64,000 bases of DNA, taken from assembly GCA_020152595.1 (NCBI GenBank), contig JAIGNY010004520.1, positions 2,650,501 through 2,714,500 of the forward strand. The letters are read 5' to 3'. A program made the translations under genes and the position numbers. The notes below the pieces were generated by a model, which was given only the letters and a program-made list of their open reading frames with translations, was not told the DNA's origin and made no database searches. This DNA comes from Chiridota heheva. Lineage: Eukaryota > Echinodermata > Holothuroidea > Apodida > Chiridotidae. Positions 1 to 11,462 of the stretch are shown here, piece by piece. The number at the start of each line of letters is the position of its first letter. Within the stretch, counting starts at the first letter, position 1.

Positions 1-345
1 TGCCCTTAGCGTGTTCGATGGTGGAGGGGGGGACTGAACAGCTACTTAGTCTTTGCATTTGTCCTGGTTTCAAGCATTGCTGTATGACGAAAACATTGAA
101 CATTAAGTATACATTCCCAGCTAAGGTATTGCAATGCAGTACAGTGGTTTACAAATTACAGAGAGGGAATCGACATTTTAGAAGGCCCGGGTTTATGACC
201 TAACTGAAAAAATGTAAAAGGTGAGCAAATCACAACAGTTAGAAACACATAATTTGGTCAATCTGTATCAATTGTTTTAGGCCTACAATTAGGAGCAATA
301 CAGTAATGATCAGAAGAAATGTATTTGTAGTCTGTAGGCTATATG
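1..345. other. non-coding, nothing recognised
   Basis: No exon with usable splice signals and no recognised repeat was seen here. It may be an intron of the ANTXR-like gene whose visible exons begin at 1502. Confidence 0.4.
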
Positions 346-528
346 TAGTGGCACCTCTACCGGGGGAGTCATTTACCACATAACCCCATCAGAGCACTGT
401 GACCCCCTCTTTTCTCCAGAAAATGTTGTACGTGCTACATATTTTGTCTGATCTATAGGCCTCCCCCGCCCCATGCGACAAAACTGACACTTCTTTCTCC
501 AGGCGTCAAAATCCTGGCGCCGCCACTG
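346..528. mobile_element. hAT-like MITE (CAGTGGCG family), degenerate copy
   Basis: The segment begins TAGTGGCACC and ends GGCGCCGCCACTG, imperfect terminal inverted repeats of the CAGTGGCG type. The flanking 8-mers GCTATATG (338-345) and TGTATATG (529-536) agree at 6 of 8 positions, as expected of an aged 8-bp target duplication. The interior, with its 'ATGAGACAAAACT'-like stretch followed by 'AAAATCCTGGCGC', recurs at 11463-11664 and 23040-23216. The interior has no coding capacity. Confidence 0.6.
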
Positions 529-710
529 TGTATATGTTATTAATGTCATAGTTAGACTCTTTTTTTCTCTCGTTGTCTAGTTCATATCTCTAAACACCTT
601 ACCAAATCAATTTTAACGATGTTTCGAGTTGAATCAAGGGTTGACCCTACACCCGCAAATGGTTATCCAGTTACGTCTCTGTTAAATTTTTGATAGTAAC
701 TAATGACATA

Positions 711-985
711 TCACCTCACCTCACCTCACCTAGTCTTTCCAGGCCTCCTGGCCCATAAGGCTGCAGTGCACTCTCTCCACTGGACTCTGTTATTTGCAAC
801 TTGTCTGGCTTCTGTCCACGAGCTCCATCCCATCACATTCCTCTCCTTCTCGACTGTCCTTCTCCAGGTCGTTCTAGGACGACAAACTTTCCTTCTCCCC
901 TCTGCTTTCTACGTCATAGCTGTCACAGAGTGCTTAATAGTGCTCATGCGCAGTGACATAACATTAAAGGAATGTTCCCTTGCAT
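711..985 (-). mobile_element. 5'-truncated LINE remnant (3' end of ORF2)
   Basis: Read on the minus strand, this gives a tryptophan- and arginine-rich tail containing EARQVANNRVQWRECTAALW and stopping at a TGA. This is the style of C-terminus seen in reverse-transcriptase ORFs of non-LTR retrotransposons. Directly after the stop, at 711-731, there are about four copies of a GGTGA pentamer, the kind of short tandem tail typical of LINE 3' ends. No catalytic RT motif remains. The clade cannot be named from this fragment. Confidence 0.45.
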
Positions 986-1501
986 GAATTTGTATTTTGT
1001 TATTATGATGCTTACTGAAAAAAACAAAATGGTGTAAAAACTTGATATTCCATTTTACAGTTTTAGAGTTCATTTGATTTCAAAGGTTTCACCTTGGTAA
1101 GTGACCAAGATCCAAGACAATTTGTTAGATATTGTTAGGTAAATTAAAGGTCTCTTTCTATATTTTCGGAGATATCTGTTAAATTATTGATATGGGTTGT
1201 AACATGCACTTTACAAGAACATGCTGTGTCCATATGCTAATGTCTTTTACACTCTAAATCAAAGAAAAATATTTTTCTTCTTAATATTGTTTTCTTTTAT
1301 ATGAATTGAAATTTCCAACTTAAAACTTATTCAAAATTTGGAAAGCATTCAATGTTCTTTTACATTGTATGTTGAGCGACTACATGACTACACGTCATTG
1401 GCGTGATGGTTTTGTTTTATATTCTTCATGTAAGTCTTACGTTGATGCAGTTTTCAGTAATTGTCATTTTCTTGAATCTTCTCAGCTTTGTTGTACTGCA
1501 G
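986..1501. other. probable intron upstream of the first visible ANTXR exon
   Basis: AT-rich sequence ending in the acceptor TTGTACTGCAG at 1501. No other exon was found in it. The von Willebrand A and signal-peptide exons expected for this family must lie upstream of the window. Confidence 0.5.
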
Positions 1502-1567
1502 GTTTCAGTAAACAGCATATCTTTCATATCGAGCAATGTGACAATAACAGCTTATAATTGCGAACCG
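1502..1567 (+). CDS. ANTXR: ANTXR exon: end of extracellular Ig-like segment
   Basis: Acceptor TGCAG at 1497-1501 and donor GTAAGT at 1568. It encodes 22 residues in phase 0, VSVNSISFISSNVTITAY followed by NCEP. It contains an NVT N-glycosylation sequon and the single cysteine that sits just before the membrane helix in this family. Confidence 0.8.
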
Positions 1568-4500
1568 GTAAGTATACGACCTCGACGCCATGCATCATTT
1601 CCTCACAGTATTTTGTTCTGTATACGCCAAGTTTAACTCATTGTAATAACGAATGAAAGGTCAATTATAATTATAAAGGTCAATTAAATTATGAAAAATG
1701 TAATAGATTCTTTAAATATGTATCTGCCTACATGTATATTGGGTGGGATGGCATAAGGAGTCCCCTCTATAGACCTTTTCAAATCTAAATCGGCGATTTC
1801 CGGATAACAAATTTCAATGTAACATGGCCGAGATTCACGTGTGGTCCATAATAGTCCAATTGTATACTGGAGGAATCTTATTGACCAATAAAATACTGCA
1901 GGAATCTTGGTCGTCTGCATAATTCACGCACTGTATAGGACCAAGCGTATGAAAAATGTTTTGAAGCGCACGTATTATACGTGCATTATACATGAAGGAA
2001 ATACGCGCGCGTATTGCTGCTTACATTTCCCCCTCAAACCTGCACCTGATTGGTTGGGAAACAAAGCAAAAGTTCCTCCACCATTTGATTGGTCGAAGTA
2101 CTGAAGAAACCATGTTCGGCTAAACTCGGTTTGAAAAAGTCTATACCCCTTCGAAAAAAACAGTGACTGGAAAAATGCCATGAACACAAACAGTGACTCC
2201 CTAAGGTGGGGACAGGCAATGTGCGATACAGATATTAACAAGAGTAGCTTTGTGTGATTTTCTTGAGTAATTTTCCCTTAATTTGAACATATAAAAGATT
2301 TTTTTCCTTCTAATTTCCTGATTATACATCTCAGGAAGATTAAATTTTTCAGAGCAGTTCCCCCTCCCTTTCCTTCCTCCCCGTGTTTCCTACTCCTTTA
2401 TATTGGTCATGCCCATCTTGGTACAAATGGTACGATTTCTAAGGCCTGTGTCTACCTTGTAGGATTATTATATACCTTATTAAGTTATAAATATAATCAG
2501 TTATCATATCATTTTCTTTTATGTTGTTTCGTGACTATTGAAATTTTTCCATCTCTTTACAGCCCAATATTGGTGGCGTCTTCCTGTGGTTAATTTTAGC
2601 CATTCTTCTCATTGGCCTTGCCTTAATGTGGTGGTTCTGGAACATACTATGTTGTGTTGTAAGTTATCTTTTTAATATTTGTTTTTTGTACATGATTTAA
2701 GGCTTCATGGATGATATAAGTTTCTCTATCACACCTTTTCCACAGGATAACGGACAGTTAAGTCGAGCTTCTTCAGCAGAGATGAAGTCCCTTTCACCAT
2801 AACACTTAGTTTGCATTCCGAATATAATAATTGCAAAATGTTAGACAAATTAACTCGCTTTGTTATTAAAAGATTTACCTGTAGGTATTTGATAGATTTT
2901 TATATTTTTATATTTAAGGACATACGTTTAACGCTCAAACTATGTTTTTACAGGTGGTCACAAGACCGGCGCCGCCTCCTCCTCCACCCCCTGCATCGCC
3001 ATCCAAGAAGAGTTGGCCGGTGGTTGATGCTTCCCTGTATGGCGGCGGTGGACCGGGTGGAATGAAGCCAGTTACGGTGAGTCCAAAGCAAATATTTTTC
3101 TCGAGATAAACGGGAAAATATTAGTCAATCTACACCTTCAAATATTCCGCGAATTTTCATTTTAATACATATGATAGAGGACTATAGACCTTTTCAAATC
3201 TAAATCGGCAATTTCAGGATAACTAATTGAAATAATGTCACATGGCCGAGATTCACGTGTCCATAATGGACCAATCGTATACTGGAGGAATCTTATTGAC
3301 CAATAAAATACTGCAGAAATCTTGGCTGTCTTCACAATTCACGCACGGTATGGGACCAAGCGTATGAAAAAATGTTTTCAAGTGCACGTCTCATACGTGC
3401 GTTATACATAAAGGAAATACGCGCGCGTATTGCTGCTTACATTTTTCCTTAAACCTGCACCTGATTGGTTGGGAAACAAAGGAAAAGTTTCCCCAGCATT
3501 TGATTGGTCAAAGTACTGAAGAAGTCACGTTTAAATTTCACGTTCACGTTCAAATTTTATTTGGGAGGAGGAGGAGGAGGAGAAAGAAAGGGGTAGGGGG
3601 GGGGAATAAGTTCAGTTTTAGGCAGGTTGATCAATTTTCAATTTTCAGAAACTTTCCCTTAATTTTGCAGGAACTTTCCCTAATCCCGGGCCCGGATAAT
3701 TTTGTGCACTTATGATCAATTATCTTCGATTTTGAAACACTTTCTTCCATTTCCGGACAGATTTTCGATTATCGCGAAATTTCCTTTAATAATTGGGAAA
3801 TCTTGGCGAGTTGGGCATGATTCCGATAAATCACTGATTTAAAAAGTACATTTTACATTTCTTCATAACTATATAAGATCGGTGCCCATCAGGCCCATGA
3901 ATCATATTGTCATCATCATGCTGAGTCGGGAGGGAATGATCAGATATCTAGCCGAGTCGGGCATAATACCTTGCCCGACTAAGATGGGTATCCGACCGCC
4001 TCCCGGCCCTGCCCCGCCTCGTACGGACATGGACAAGTGATATGGTTAGGTCCTGACCACCCTTCACTTTTTCCAGAAATAATGTTATGGAGGTCTCTCG
4101 GTCGCCCACTTTGACATCCAATTTACTTTTTTTAAGGGAATATTGGCTACGTCACTGCATCAAACATATTTTACATATCTGCCCCATTAAGCAGTTAAGA
4201 TTGGTGACCCGAGAATCATGTTGTCAGCAACATGCCGATTCGGGTTGACATGTGATTGTTATATTTAGCCGAATCGTGCATAATTCAGATATTGTACAGT
4301 TAAATCTATGATTTAAACAGAGCATCCGACAGTTTACTTCTCTGCCCAACTAAGATTTGCTGCCCAAAATGTTGTCAGAATGCCGAGTCACAGGAGGGTA
4401 TGACCCCGATATCTAGCCAAGTCGAGCATGATTTTTCTCCGACTTAGATCAGTATCTGGCCGGCGCCGCCCCGCCTCGTACGGCCATGATAACCAATCAA

Positions 4501-7500
4501 TAACCGCCGTGGAAGTGACTAGCACACTGTACATACACACAATGCGTTCTTAATCAGTGACGATACGTAACCGGATGTGACGTAGAAAATTTAAACATCG
4601 CAATTTTATTGAGAGAAGATTCCCTCTTTAAAAGCCGCAGTTGTGACATTGGCAATGATGTGGGGTGATGAATGTATTTTAAAGAACTCTTTACATTACA
4701 ATAGAGTTTGACCCCACTTTGAACCTTAAATGTGGGAATGACTCTTTGAGAGTATGACAGCGTTATTCACAACCTTATGTATGTCCTCCTGTTCCCCAAG
4801 ACTTACAGCCCTGGCTTTATTTATACGGCCCCAAATTTCATATATTAAACGAGCGACAAGGAAAATGCTAAATACGTTTTCAAATGCATTTCGAGTAATA
4901 TAAGAATTGGATCGAAGAAGGATTGGGGAAAAACATATATATGTACACACATTTTCTATAGGGGCACAAAGTCACACAAAGGTAAACTATTTAGGGATAC
5001 TTTGCCCTTTAGGCTCGACGCCTTACCACTTGGATTAAGGATTTAGGCACCAAATAGTTGCGTTTTTGTGACTTTCGTGTTGTGTTCATATTTGCGTCTT
5101 TATCTGTAGGTACGATGGGGGCTTCTGGATCCACGGAGGCAGCCGCTCATCTTGAAAAAGCTAGAAATGCAGAAGTTCTTGCCATGATTGAAGAGTCTGA
5201 ATCTCCTAAAATAAGACAACCTAATCCAGGTTGTGGAGGGATGTTATTGGTATGTACACAGATAATCAGGCTAATATTCAGCATGAGGGAGCTGGGCGTG
5301 TGTGTTGGGGGCGGGGGAGGGGGGCAGGGGGTCATATTTACCCCTTTTGAAGATGTATGGCCTTTAGTGAAATAAAGCATGCCCTTTCTTGAAATGTTTG
5401 TGTCCCCTACCACCCCCCCCCCCTTACCTCCACCCCTACCCGTTTGAGTTAAACCCTGGCTATGGGTTTGCATATAATTGCAGTAAGAATATCAACCTTC
5501 CTGAATGAAATTTTGAAGAAGAAAAAAAAAATTGGATAGTTTCAACAGGCATTTTGAAATGTCATATCAAATATACGATCGAATCAAATTTGGCTCAATT
5601 ATAGTGGGTGACTTTTGTCTCTCTTTTTTTTTCGTTGTGATTCAAAAATCGGGAAATTTTACTTAGCAATTCGGAAGAAAATCAAATTGTGCTGCGTCAT
5701 TTTCGGACAAACTGAGAAAAAGAAAAGTTTTGTAATGCTTTGGGAAATCTGATTGATCTCCAGTTACGCAATTGGTGTCCTTTAAACGATGCCAAGAACT
5801 GTTTGAGACTCTCGTTCGAGAGGAAGGCATGCGTGTACTGAGGAGAAAGAAGATAAATACAAGGGACATATAATTTTTGCCAGGGAAGAGGGGGAGGGTG
5901 ATAGCCACCATATTCACCCCTGCATAGATCCACCACCGCTGATCTAAAAAGCTGTTTGCAAAGGTCTATTGTCAATGATGAAGAAGAACCCTAAGACTAT
6001 TTGGCTGGAAAGAGTGAGAAAACCCCACAGGCCTCGAGCGAGTGTCAAAATATGGGGCCCGAGTAATGACACTGCGATATGTAGGCCCTATGTTATGGGC
6101 CACTGGGCGCTAAATTCCTCAAGGGCCCCAAGGACTCTAGTTGCGCCACTGTAGTCATACATAGTTTGTCGATATGTTAGTTTGTTTCTAGGTTTGAATG
6201 GAAAGTGTTATGCCCAACATGGAAAGTTTTGAAGCCTAAATATATAACCTGTTAGGGTAAGGTTTTGAAGCCTAAACCTTACCCTAACCTGTTAGGGTAA
6301 GGTTTTGAAGCCTAAACCTTACCCTAACCTGTTAGGGTAAGGTTTTGAAGCCTAAACCTTACCCTAACCTGTCTAAGGTTTTGAAGCCTAAACTTTACCC
6401 TGACCTGTTAAGGTTAAGCTTCAATGATGTATGGTGTGCAATTAAACACTTTCCGATATGAATGATGACCTACTTATTCGGGTTGTTTCACCGATACTCT
6501 CTTAAAGAAATATTCAAAACTGAAACATGTTTAAGCCTCCAAATTTGGACTTTCAGATTGATCATTTTAAGTTCCTCATCATTTGCATACAGTTATAATG
6601 ATCATTGTCGACAAATACTCACGTTATAGCGCTATAATTTACGAGTTTCCTTTATTAAACTAAGTGGCTGGTTTGCTTCCAATTTTCAGCTTATGCATAC
6701 AGATTAAGTCGAATTTTTTCGGTATTAGGCCCCATAACAAATATTTTCACCATCGCGCGCATCAGTTTTGAGAGAATCCTAGATTTTATAAAAAAAAAGT
6801 ACCAATTTTTTCTTTTGAATCAGTCATTCAGCGTCCGTACTTCTGTTTCTTTTTACTTTCTACCGAAATACAAACGATTGCTTCCGATAGTTTTCAATAT
6901 TTATTACGCATAATGTGGTTGATCTGATATAGAATGGAACACTGCAAATCACCGAAATTAATTGGCTTGCAAAATAAAATATAAAACACCGCGCGCCCGC
7001 ATCACTTTTCCAGCTGGGTTCGGGTGGTAAGCTAATAATTGTTTATATGCAAGCCTAGATATATTTTTTCTATTTTATTTGTTTTTGTTCCTTTTTCATA
7101 GGAGAAGGTGGCCGTATGCTTTTCTCCAATCAAATCTTTGTATGACAGGGTATCAATAATGAGGCCGAATACGGGAGAAAAGGTAAGAAAACTAAAATGG
7201 AATAATTTGTAAAACAAACAAAAGTACTTTAAAAAAAATTATGTTAGAACTACACCATTTTTCTCCTTTCTTAAATGTGTTTGGACGTGGAGGGAACATT
7301 TTGCTAAATGGTTTGAAATCTTAAAGAAAAACATAAAACATGAAAGAAGCACATAATTTGATGAATGCCATTTTATTAATCGTTTTATTAACCTTTATTA
7401 GGATTGAGCTTATAAAATCGTACAGATTTCTCACTTTTTGTCCTTTAAAGATGTTTCACCTCCTAAGTTTTAATACTTTTGGTCTGGATATTTTGGCTCA

Positions 7501-9214
7501 TGCACATTAAAGCTTGTATTTTCTCAGAGTAAATAAATGTAGGCCTCATTTTTGAGTTAAAGCTAAAAATTGGTGCGAATTTTAGTGCCATCATGGAGAT
7601 TCTCCATGGTGTTATGTTTCACACTCAGTAACACAGGCTCCCCCAGGCATTTTCTTTCATGATCAAACTGCCCATCGTGCATGAATAGACATTTGGTAAT
7701 TACTTTGAGTTAACCATCAGACCACTATGGTATATTAGTCTGTTTGGTAATTCCTAAAATTCCAAATAGATATTTTTTCCAGTAATGACATTTTATTCTT
7801 GTTCCAATTTCAAGGTTGTATGAAATTTGTTATGGAAAATTAAATATCTATATTAACAGGTAGCTTTAAGCTTAATTTAACTTAAGCGAACCTCGAAGAA
7901 AATATGCTACAAAACATGAAAATCGTAAACATTTTCATTAAAATCGGTGAAAAATTGACGAATTTACATCATTTTCAAGTTTTAGGCCTCGCTGTAATAA
8001 ACATTGGGAATCTTATATCAATTTTGTGACATAACAGCCATAAAACTTATCAATCTCCTTATGCTAAGTTTTTAACTTATTGTTTTTCAATTCCCCACCA
8101 ACGTTATTTGAGTGGGAGCAGTTAAATATGACAAGGAAGTTTTAAACTTGGATCTCCTTTATATATCCTAGCTCAATCGAAATATAGCAGGAGAAACTGA
8201 TCTGTTTAATGATTTTCAGTGACTGCAATTTAGGACAGAAATATAATCATTGCATTATAAAGCTCTTAACTACAAACACACAATATCTTCTCAATACAAA
8301 CATGCCACATTATTTCAAAGGATTGGAGACTTGACATCAATAACCTACATCATGTCATTTTCTCTTATATGAACAACAAGTCACCTAAACTAGACACTCA
8401 AAACTTTACTCAAAATGTCAAGGGTTGAGCTTCTGCATTAGTGATGCTCTGTTTGTGTTTTGAAATCTCAGACATAAATGCAAATTCTTATGCAAATTTG
8501 TAATGTATTACAAGGCAACTGTTGTATTTTTGTTTGTAAATTCTTTGTTTAAAATCTTTCATAATTCTTTGAAGTGATGCAGCAAATTCTGACCAAATAT
8601 TGTTCAGTCTTTGCCATATGCCCCAATCGGATCCTAGCAAGAATATATTTTTCCATCATTTCATGTGACTGGAATTAAAGAGAGAAATTTAGATAGTTGT
8701 ATAAAAATATGAAAAATTTAGCTGTTTGCCCAAAAAACTGAAAATTGATCCAAGTTAGATCGGCATTAACTAAAAAACTGAAAGAGCTACTTTAAAAGTC
8801 CCAACTGATCTGCTCAGATTATTAATCTCACCAATACACAAATTGTTTCTTTTTTGTAGTCCTTTAAATCAAGCACGTATTTCTGAGTAGGAGGAATCAT
8901 TTTATTTTCAAAAAGACCCCACGGACGGATGACTGTTCTTATTGGGGTTGTCGGGTGGCGTGTGAAGGGTCAACACCCATAAGAAGGGTCAAGTCTAATT
9001 TTTCACTTTAAAAGTGCTGAATATTGACAAAATTTCCAGCGGAATAGGGGTACGGACCCTCCGCTCTAGAACCGCTTAGTCGACGCCCCGGCAGTGCACC
9101 CACCCCTGCCTCAGGCCCTTAATTGGAGCTTTTATTTCAAGTAAGAGTGAACTTGATTGATATCAAATTTTCTTACAGGGACGATGCTGCAGTATGCGAA
9201 GAGAGAGACTTTGA
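1502..9214 (+). CDS. ANTXR: anthrax toxin receptor-like protein (TEM8/CMG2 family), 3' half of gene
   Basis: Six constitutive coding exons can be joined: 1502-1567, 2563-2658, 2954-3076, 5110-5249, 7102-7182 and 9179-9214. Every junction has GT/AG signals and phase 0. The product runs from the end of the extracellular Ig-like segment through a membrane helix ending LALMWWFW, a proline run, and the family signatures SWPVVDASLYGG, VRWG, GSTEAAAHLEKARNAEV, SPIKSLYDRVSIMRP and GRC, to a stop. In vertebrates these type I receptors bind matrix ligands through an extracellular vWA domain; that domain is upstream of the window. The 5110-5249 exon is 140 nt and breaks the frame, because the VRWG and GSTEAAA segments lie in different frames. 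An alternative terminal exon lies at 2746-2802. The tail ends about ten residues after the GRC motif, as in short CMG2-like forms. Identification rests on the string of motifs in the correct order. Confidence 0.9.
1768..2145. mobile_element. 378-bp MITE, family with TATAGACCTTTTCAAA ends, copy 1
   Basis: It starts TATAGACCTTTTCAAATC and ends GGTTTGAAAAAGTCTATA, which are inverted complements with few mismatches. The TATA at each end suggests a TA target site. Two further copies lie at 3183-3535 and 59659-60039. The interior is non-coding and contains ATTGG (inverted CCAAT) pentamers and a GCGCGCGTA stretch shared with copy 2. It lies in an intron of the ANTXR-like gene. Confidence 0.75.
2563..2658 (+). 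CDS. ANTXR: ANTXR exon: transmembrane helix
   Basis: Acceptor CTCTTTACAG and donor GTAAGT at 2659. 32 codons in phase 0 encode PNIGG, then a hydrophobic stretch ending LALMWWFW, then NILCCV. The WWFW plus following cysteine pair is a hallmark of the TEM8/CMG2 membrane-to-cytoplasm boundary. The exon can splice either to 2746 (short tail) or to 2954 (full tail), since both are phase 0. Confidence 0.9.
2746..2802 (+). CDS. ANTXR: ANTXR alternative terminal exon giving a short cytoplasmic tail
   Basis: A strong acceptor (pyrimidine-rich TTTCTCTATC, then CACCTTTTCCACAG) precedes an 18-codon phase-0 stretch, DNGQLSRASSAEMKSLSP, ending in TAA at 2800-2802. No convincing donor follows the stop. Spliced to the membrane exon ending at 2658, it would give a receptor whose tail lacks the conserved proline and GSTEE-type region. 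Short-tail splice forms are known for vertebrate members of this family. That this exon is used is inference from sequence alone; an accidental in-frame acceptor is the alternative. Confidence 0.5.
   Translation, partial: DNGQLSRASSAEMKSLSP
2954..3076 (+). CDS. ANTXR: ANTXR exon: juxtamembrane proline-rich and SWPVVDASLYGG segment
   Basis: Acceptor TTTTTACAG at 2953 and donor GTGAGT at 3077. 41 codons, phase 0 to phase 0. It begins VVTRPAPPPPPPP and continues KKSWPVVDASLYGGGGPGG, the region corresponding to the conserved (K)KWPxVDASYYGG of the family. Confidence 0.9.
3183..3535. mobile_element. 378-bp-type MITE, copy 2, 3' end lost
   Basis: It aligns with 1768-2145 over most of its length, starting TATAGACCTTTTCAAATC. 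It retains the GCGCGCGTATTGCTGCTTAC block and the GATTGG motifs, but the right terminal repeat is replaced by unrelated sequence near 3530. It lies in the intron between the ANTXR exons ending at 3076 and starting at 5110. Confidence 0.7.
3565..3606 (+). repeat. GGA-repeat / G-run purine tract
   Basis: An all-purine stretch of GGA triplets runs into a run of nine or more G, on the sense strand of the ANTXR intron. Mirror-symmetric purine tracts can adopt triplex or quadruplex structures; no function is evident. Confidence 0.6.
3890..4500. repeat. degenerate tandem/dispersed repeat, about three copies
   Basis: Three diverged copies (around 3890-4040, 4195-4290 and 4370-4500) share ATCATGTTGTCA-like, ATGCCGAGTCGGG-like and ATATCTAGCCGAGTCGGGCA-like blocks. 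The first and third end in the nearly identical GCCCCGCCTCGTACGG. Bases 4490-4600 also resemble 46250-46300 (AATCAATAACCGC). Non-coding, within the ANTXR intron 3077-5109. Confidence 0.45.
5110..5249 (+). CDS. ANTXR: ANTXR exon: cytoplasmic GSTEE-like segment, carries a one-base frameshift
   Basis: Acceptor TATCTGTAG at 5109 and donor GTATGT at 5250. From the acceptor, phase 0 reads V-R-W-G, the conserved start of this exon. The next conserved block, GASGSTEAAAHLEKARNAEV, is in the frame one base later. The run of five G at 5117-5121 is one base too short to join them, and the exon is 140 nt where 141 would keep frame. Downstream of the run, the frame ends in phase 0 and joins 7102 correctly. 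This is either an assembly error in a homopolymer or a true inactivating deletion. Confidence 0.85.
5307..5331 (+). promoter_or_regulatory. G-quadruplex-type motif in ANTXR intron
   Basis: Four runs of at least five G are separated by one or two bases, 57 bases downstream of the 5250 donor on the transcribed-RNA sense strand. A C-rich run follows at about 5409-5424, so the intron RNA could alternatively form a G:C stem between the two tracts. Structural potential only. Confidence 0.4.
6251..6406. repeat. 40-bp palindromic tandem repeat, four copies
   Basis: Three exact 40-bp units (6251-6290, 6291-6330, 6331-6370) are followed by a 36-bp variant missing GGGT. Each unit is an inverted repeat: GTTAGGGTAAGGTTT, then an eight-base loop, then AAACCTTACCCTAAC. 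Each arm carries one telomere-like TTAGGG/CCCTAA, but there is no run of telomeric hexamers. It lies in the ANTXR intron 5250-7101. Confidence 0.85.
7102..7182 (+). CDS. ANTXR: ANTXR exon: SPIKSLYDRVSIMRP segment
   Basis: Acceptor TTTTTCATAG at 7101 and donor GTAAGA at 7183. 27 codons in phase 0 include SPIKSLYDRVSIMRP, matching the conserved SPIKG...YDRVSxMRP block of TEM8/CMG2 tails. The leucine-rich stretch that normally separates SPIKG from YDRVS is shortened here. Confidence 0.9.
7183..9178. other. ANTXR intron with an interspersed-repeat copy
   Basis: AT-rich intron. The part at about 8470-8660 matches 45240-45430 in inverted orientation. Both share a duplicated ATGCAAAT-type stretch, GATGTATTACA-like sequence, GTGATGCAGCAAATTCTGACC and TCTTTGCCA. 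Nothing else is recognised. The intron ends in TTTTCTTACAG. Confidence 0.5.
9179..9214 (+). CDS. ANTXR: ANTXR terminal exon with stop
   Basis: Acceptor TTTTCTTACAG at 9178. Phase 0 reads GRCCSMRRERL and then TGA at 9212-9214. The GRC motif continues the conserved G(D)xGRC end of the family after the preceding MRPNTGEK. The tail is much shorter than the long proline-rich TEM8 form and close to the CMG2 type. Confidence 0.8.
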   Translation, partial: GRCCSMRRERL

Positions 9215-9454
9215 AAACAATTGCGTATAAAGGAAACTACATTTGATATGTTCCCATGGTGACAGACTATTGCAAAATCAAGGCAAACATCATCCTGTGA
9301 ATACATTCATATTGTGCTGCTTTTACATTCCGTAATAATGTTATATGCTATTCATGTAGTTTTTAGTGAAAATAGTAGATTTAGAGTCATGATGAATCGT
9401 TGTTTTCAGGAAATTTAGTAGGCTTTATTCTTGCTCGTTATGTGTGCTTATATT
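9215..9454 (+). other. probable 3' UTR/flank of the ANTXR-like gene
   Basis: Non-coding sequence after the stop. No AATAAA or ATTAAA was seen before the MITE at 9455, so the polyadenylation site is undetermined. Confidence 0.4.
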
Positions 9455-9636
9455 CAGTGGCGGCGATTTTTTCAACATTAGGGGCTTGTGGGGGAACGAA
9501 CCCAGACAGTGGTGTAGCCAGCCATATAGGCTTTATATAAGGCTTCAGTTTTGAGGGGGGGAAGGGGCAAAATGATATTCGCCCCCATCCAAATTATTGA
9601 GGGACATGTCCCCTGCCCCCTGGATCGCCGCCATTG
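9455..9636. mobile_element. hAT-like MITE with intact 8-bp target duplication
   Basis: It begins CAGTGGCGGCGAT and ends ATCGCCGCCATTG, a 13-bp inverted repeat with one mismatch. It is flanked on both sides by the same octamer, CTTATATT (9447-9454 and 9637-9644). The 8-bp duplication and CAGTG-type ends are typical of hAT superfamily transposons. The 182-bp interior is non-coding, and a CAGTGGTGTAGCCAG inside it suggests a nested related end. Confidence 0.85.
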
Positions 9637-9644
9637 CTTATATT

Positions 9645-11294
<1,650 letters not shown>

Positions 11295-11462
11295 TTTACG
11301 ATTGTTAGGCATATATCTTGTACATTTTATGTAATGCTAATAGTGTAAGGTATAGGTCGTCAGTCAGAAGTAAACTGTGGTTTGTATATAGGACTCTGTA
11401 AATAATTATTTGTGATTTTAAAACTGTCAATATTTAAATTTTACTTCCCATAAAGTAGAATG

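Noticed and set aside
5058..5375. A free-standing 105-residue protein starting at 5058
   Set aside because: The ATG and first codons lie in the intron upstream of the splice acceptor at 5109; only 5110-5249 is exonic, as part of the ANTXR-like gene.
6251..6406. Interstitial telomere
   Set aside because: Only single TTAGGG/CCCTAA hexamers occur, once per palindrome arm, with no run of tandem hexamers.
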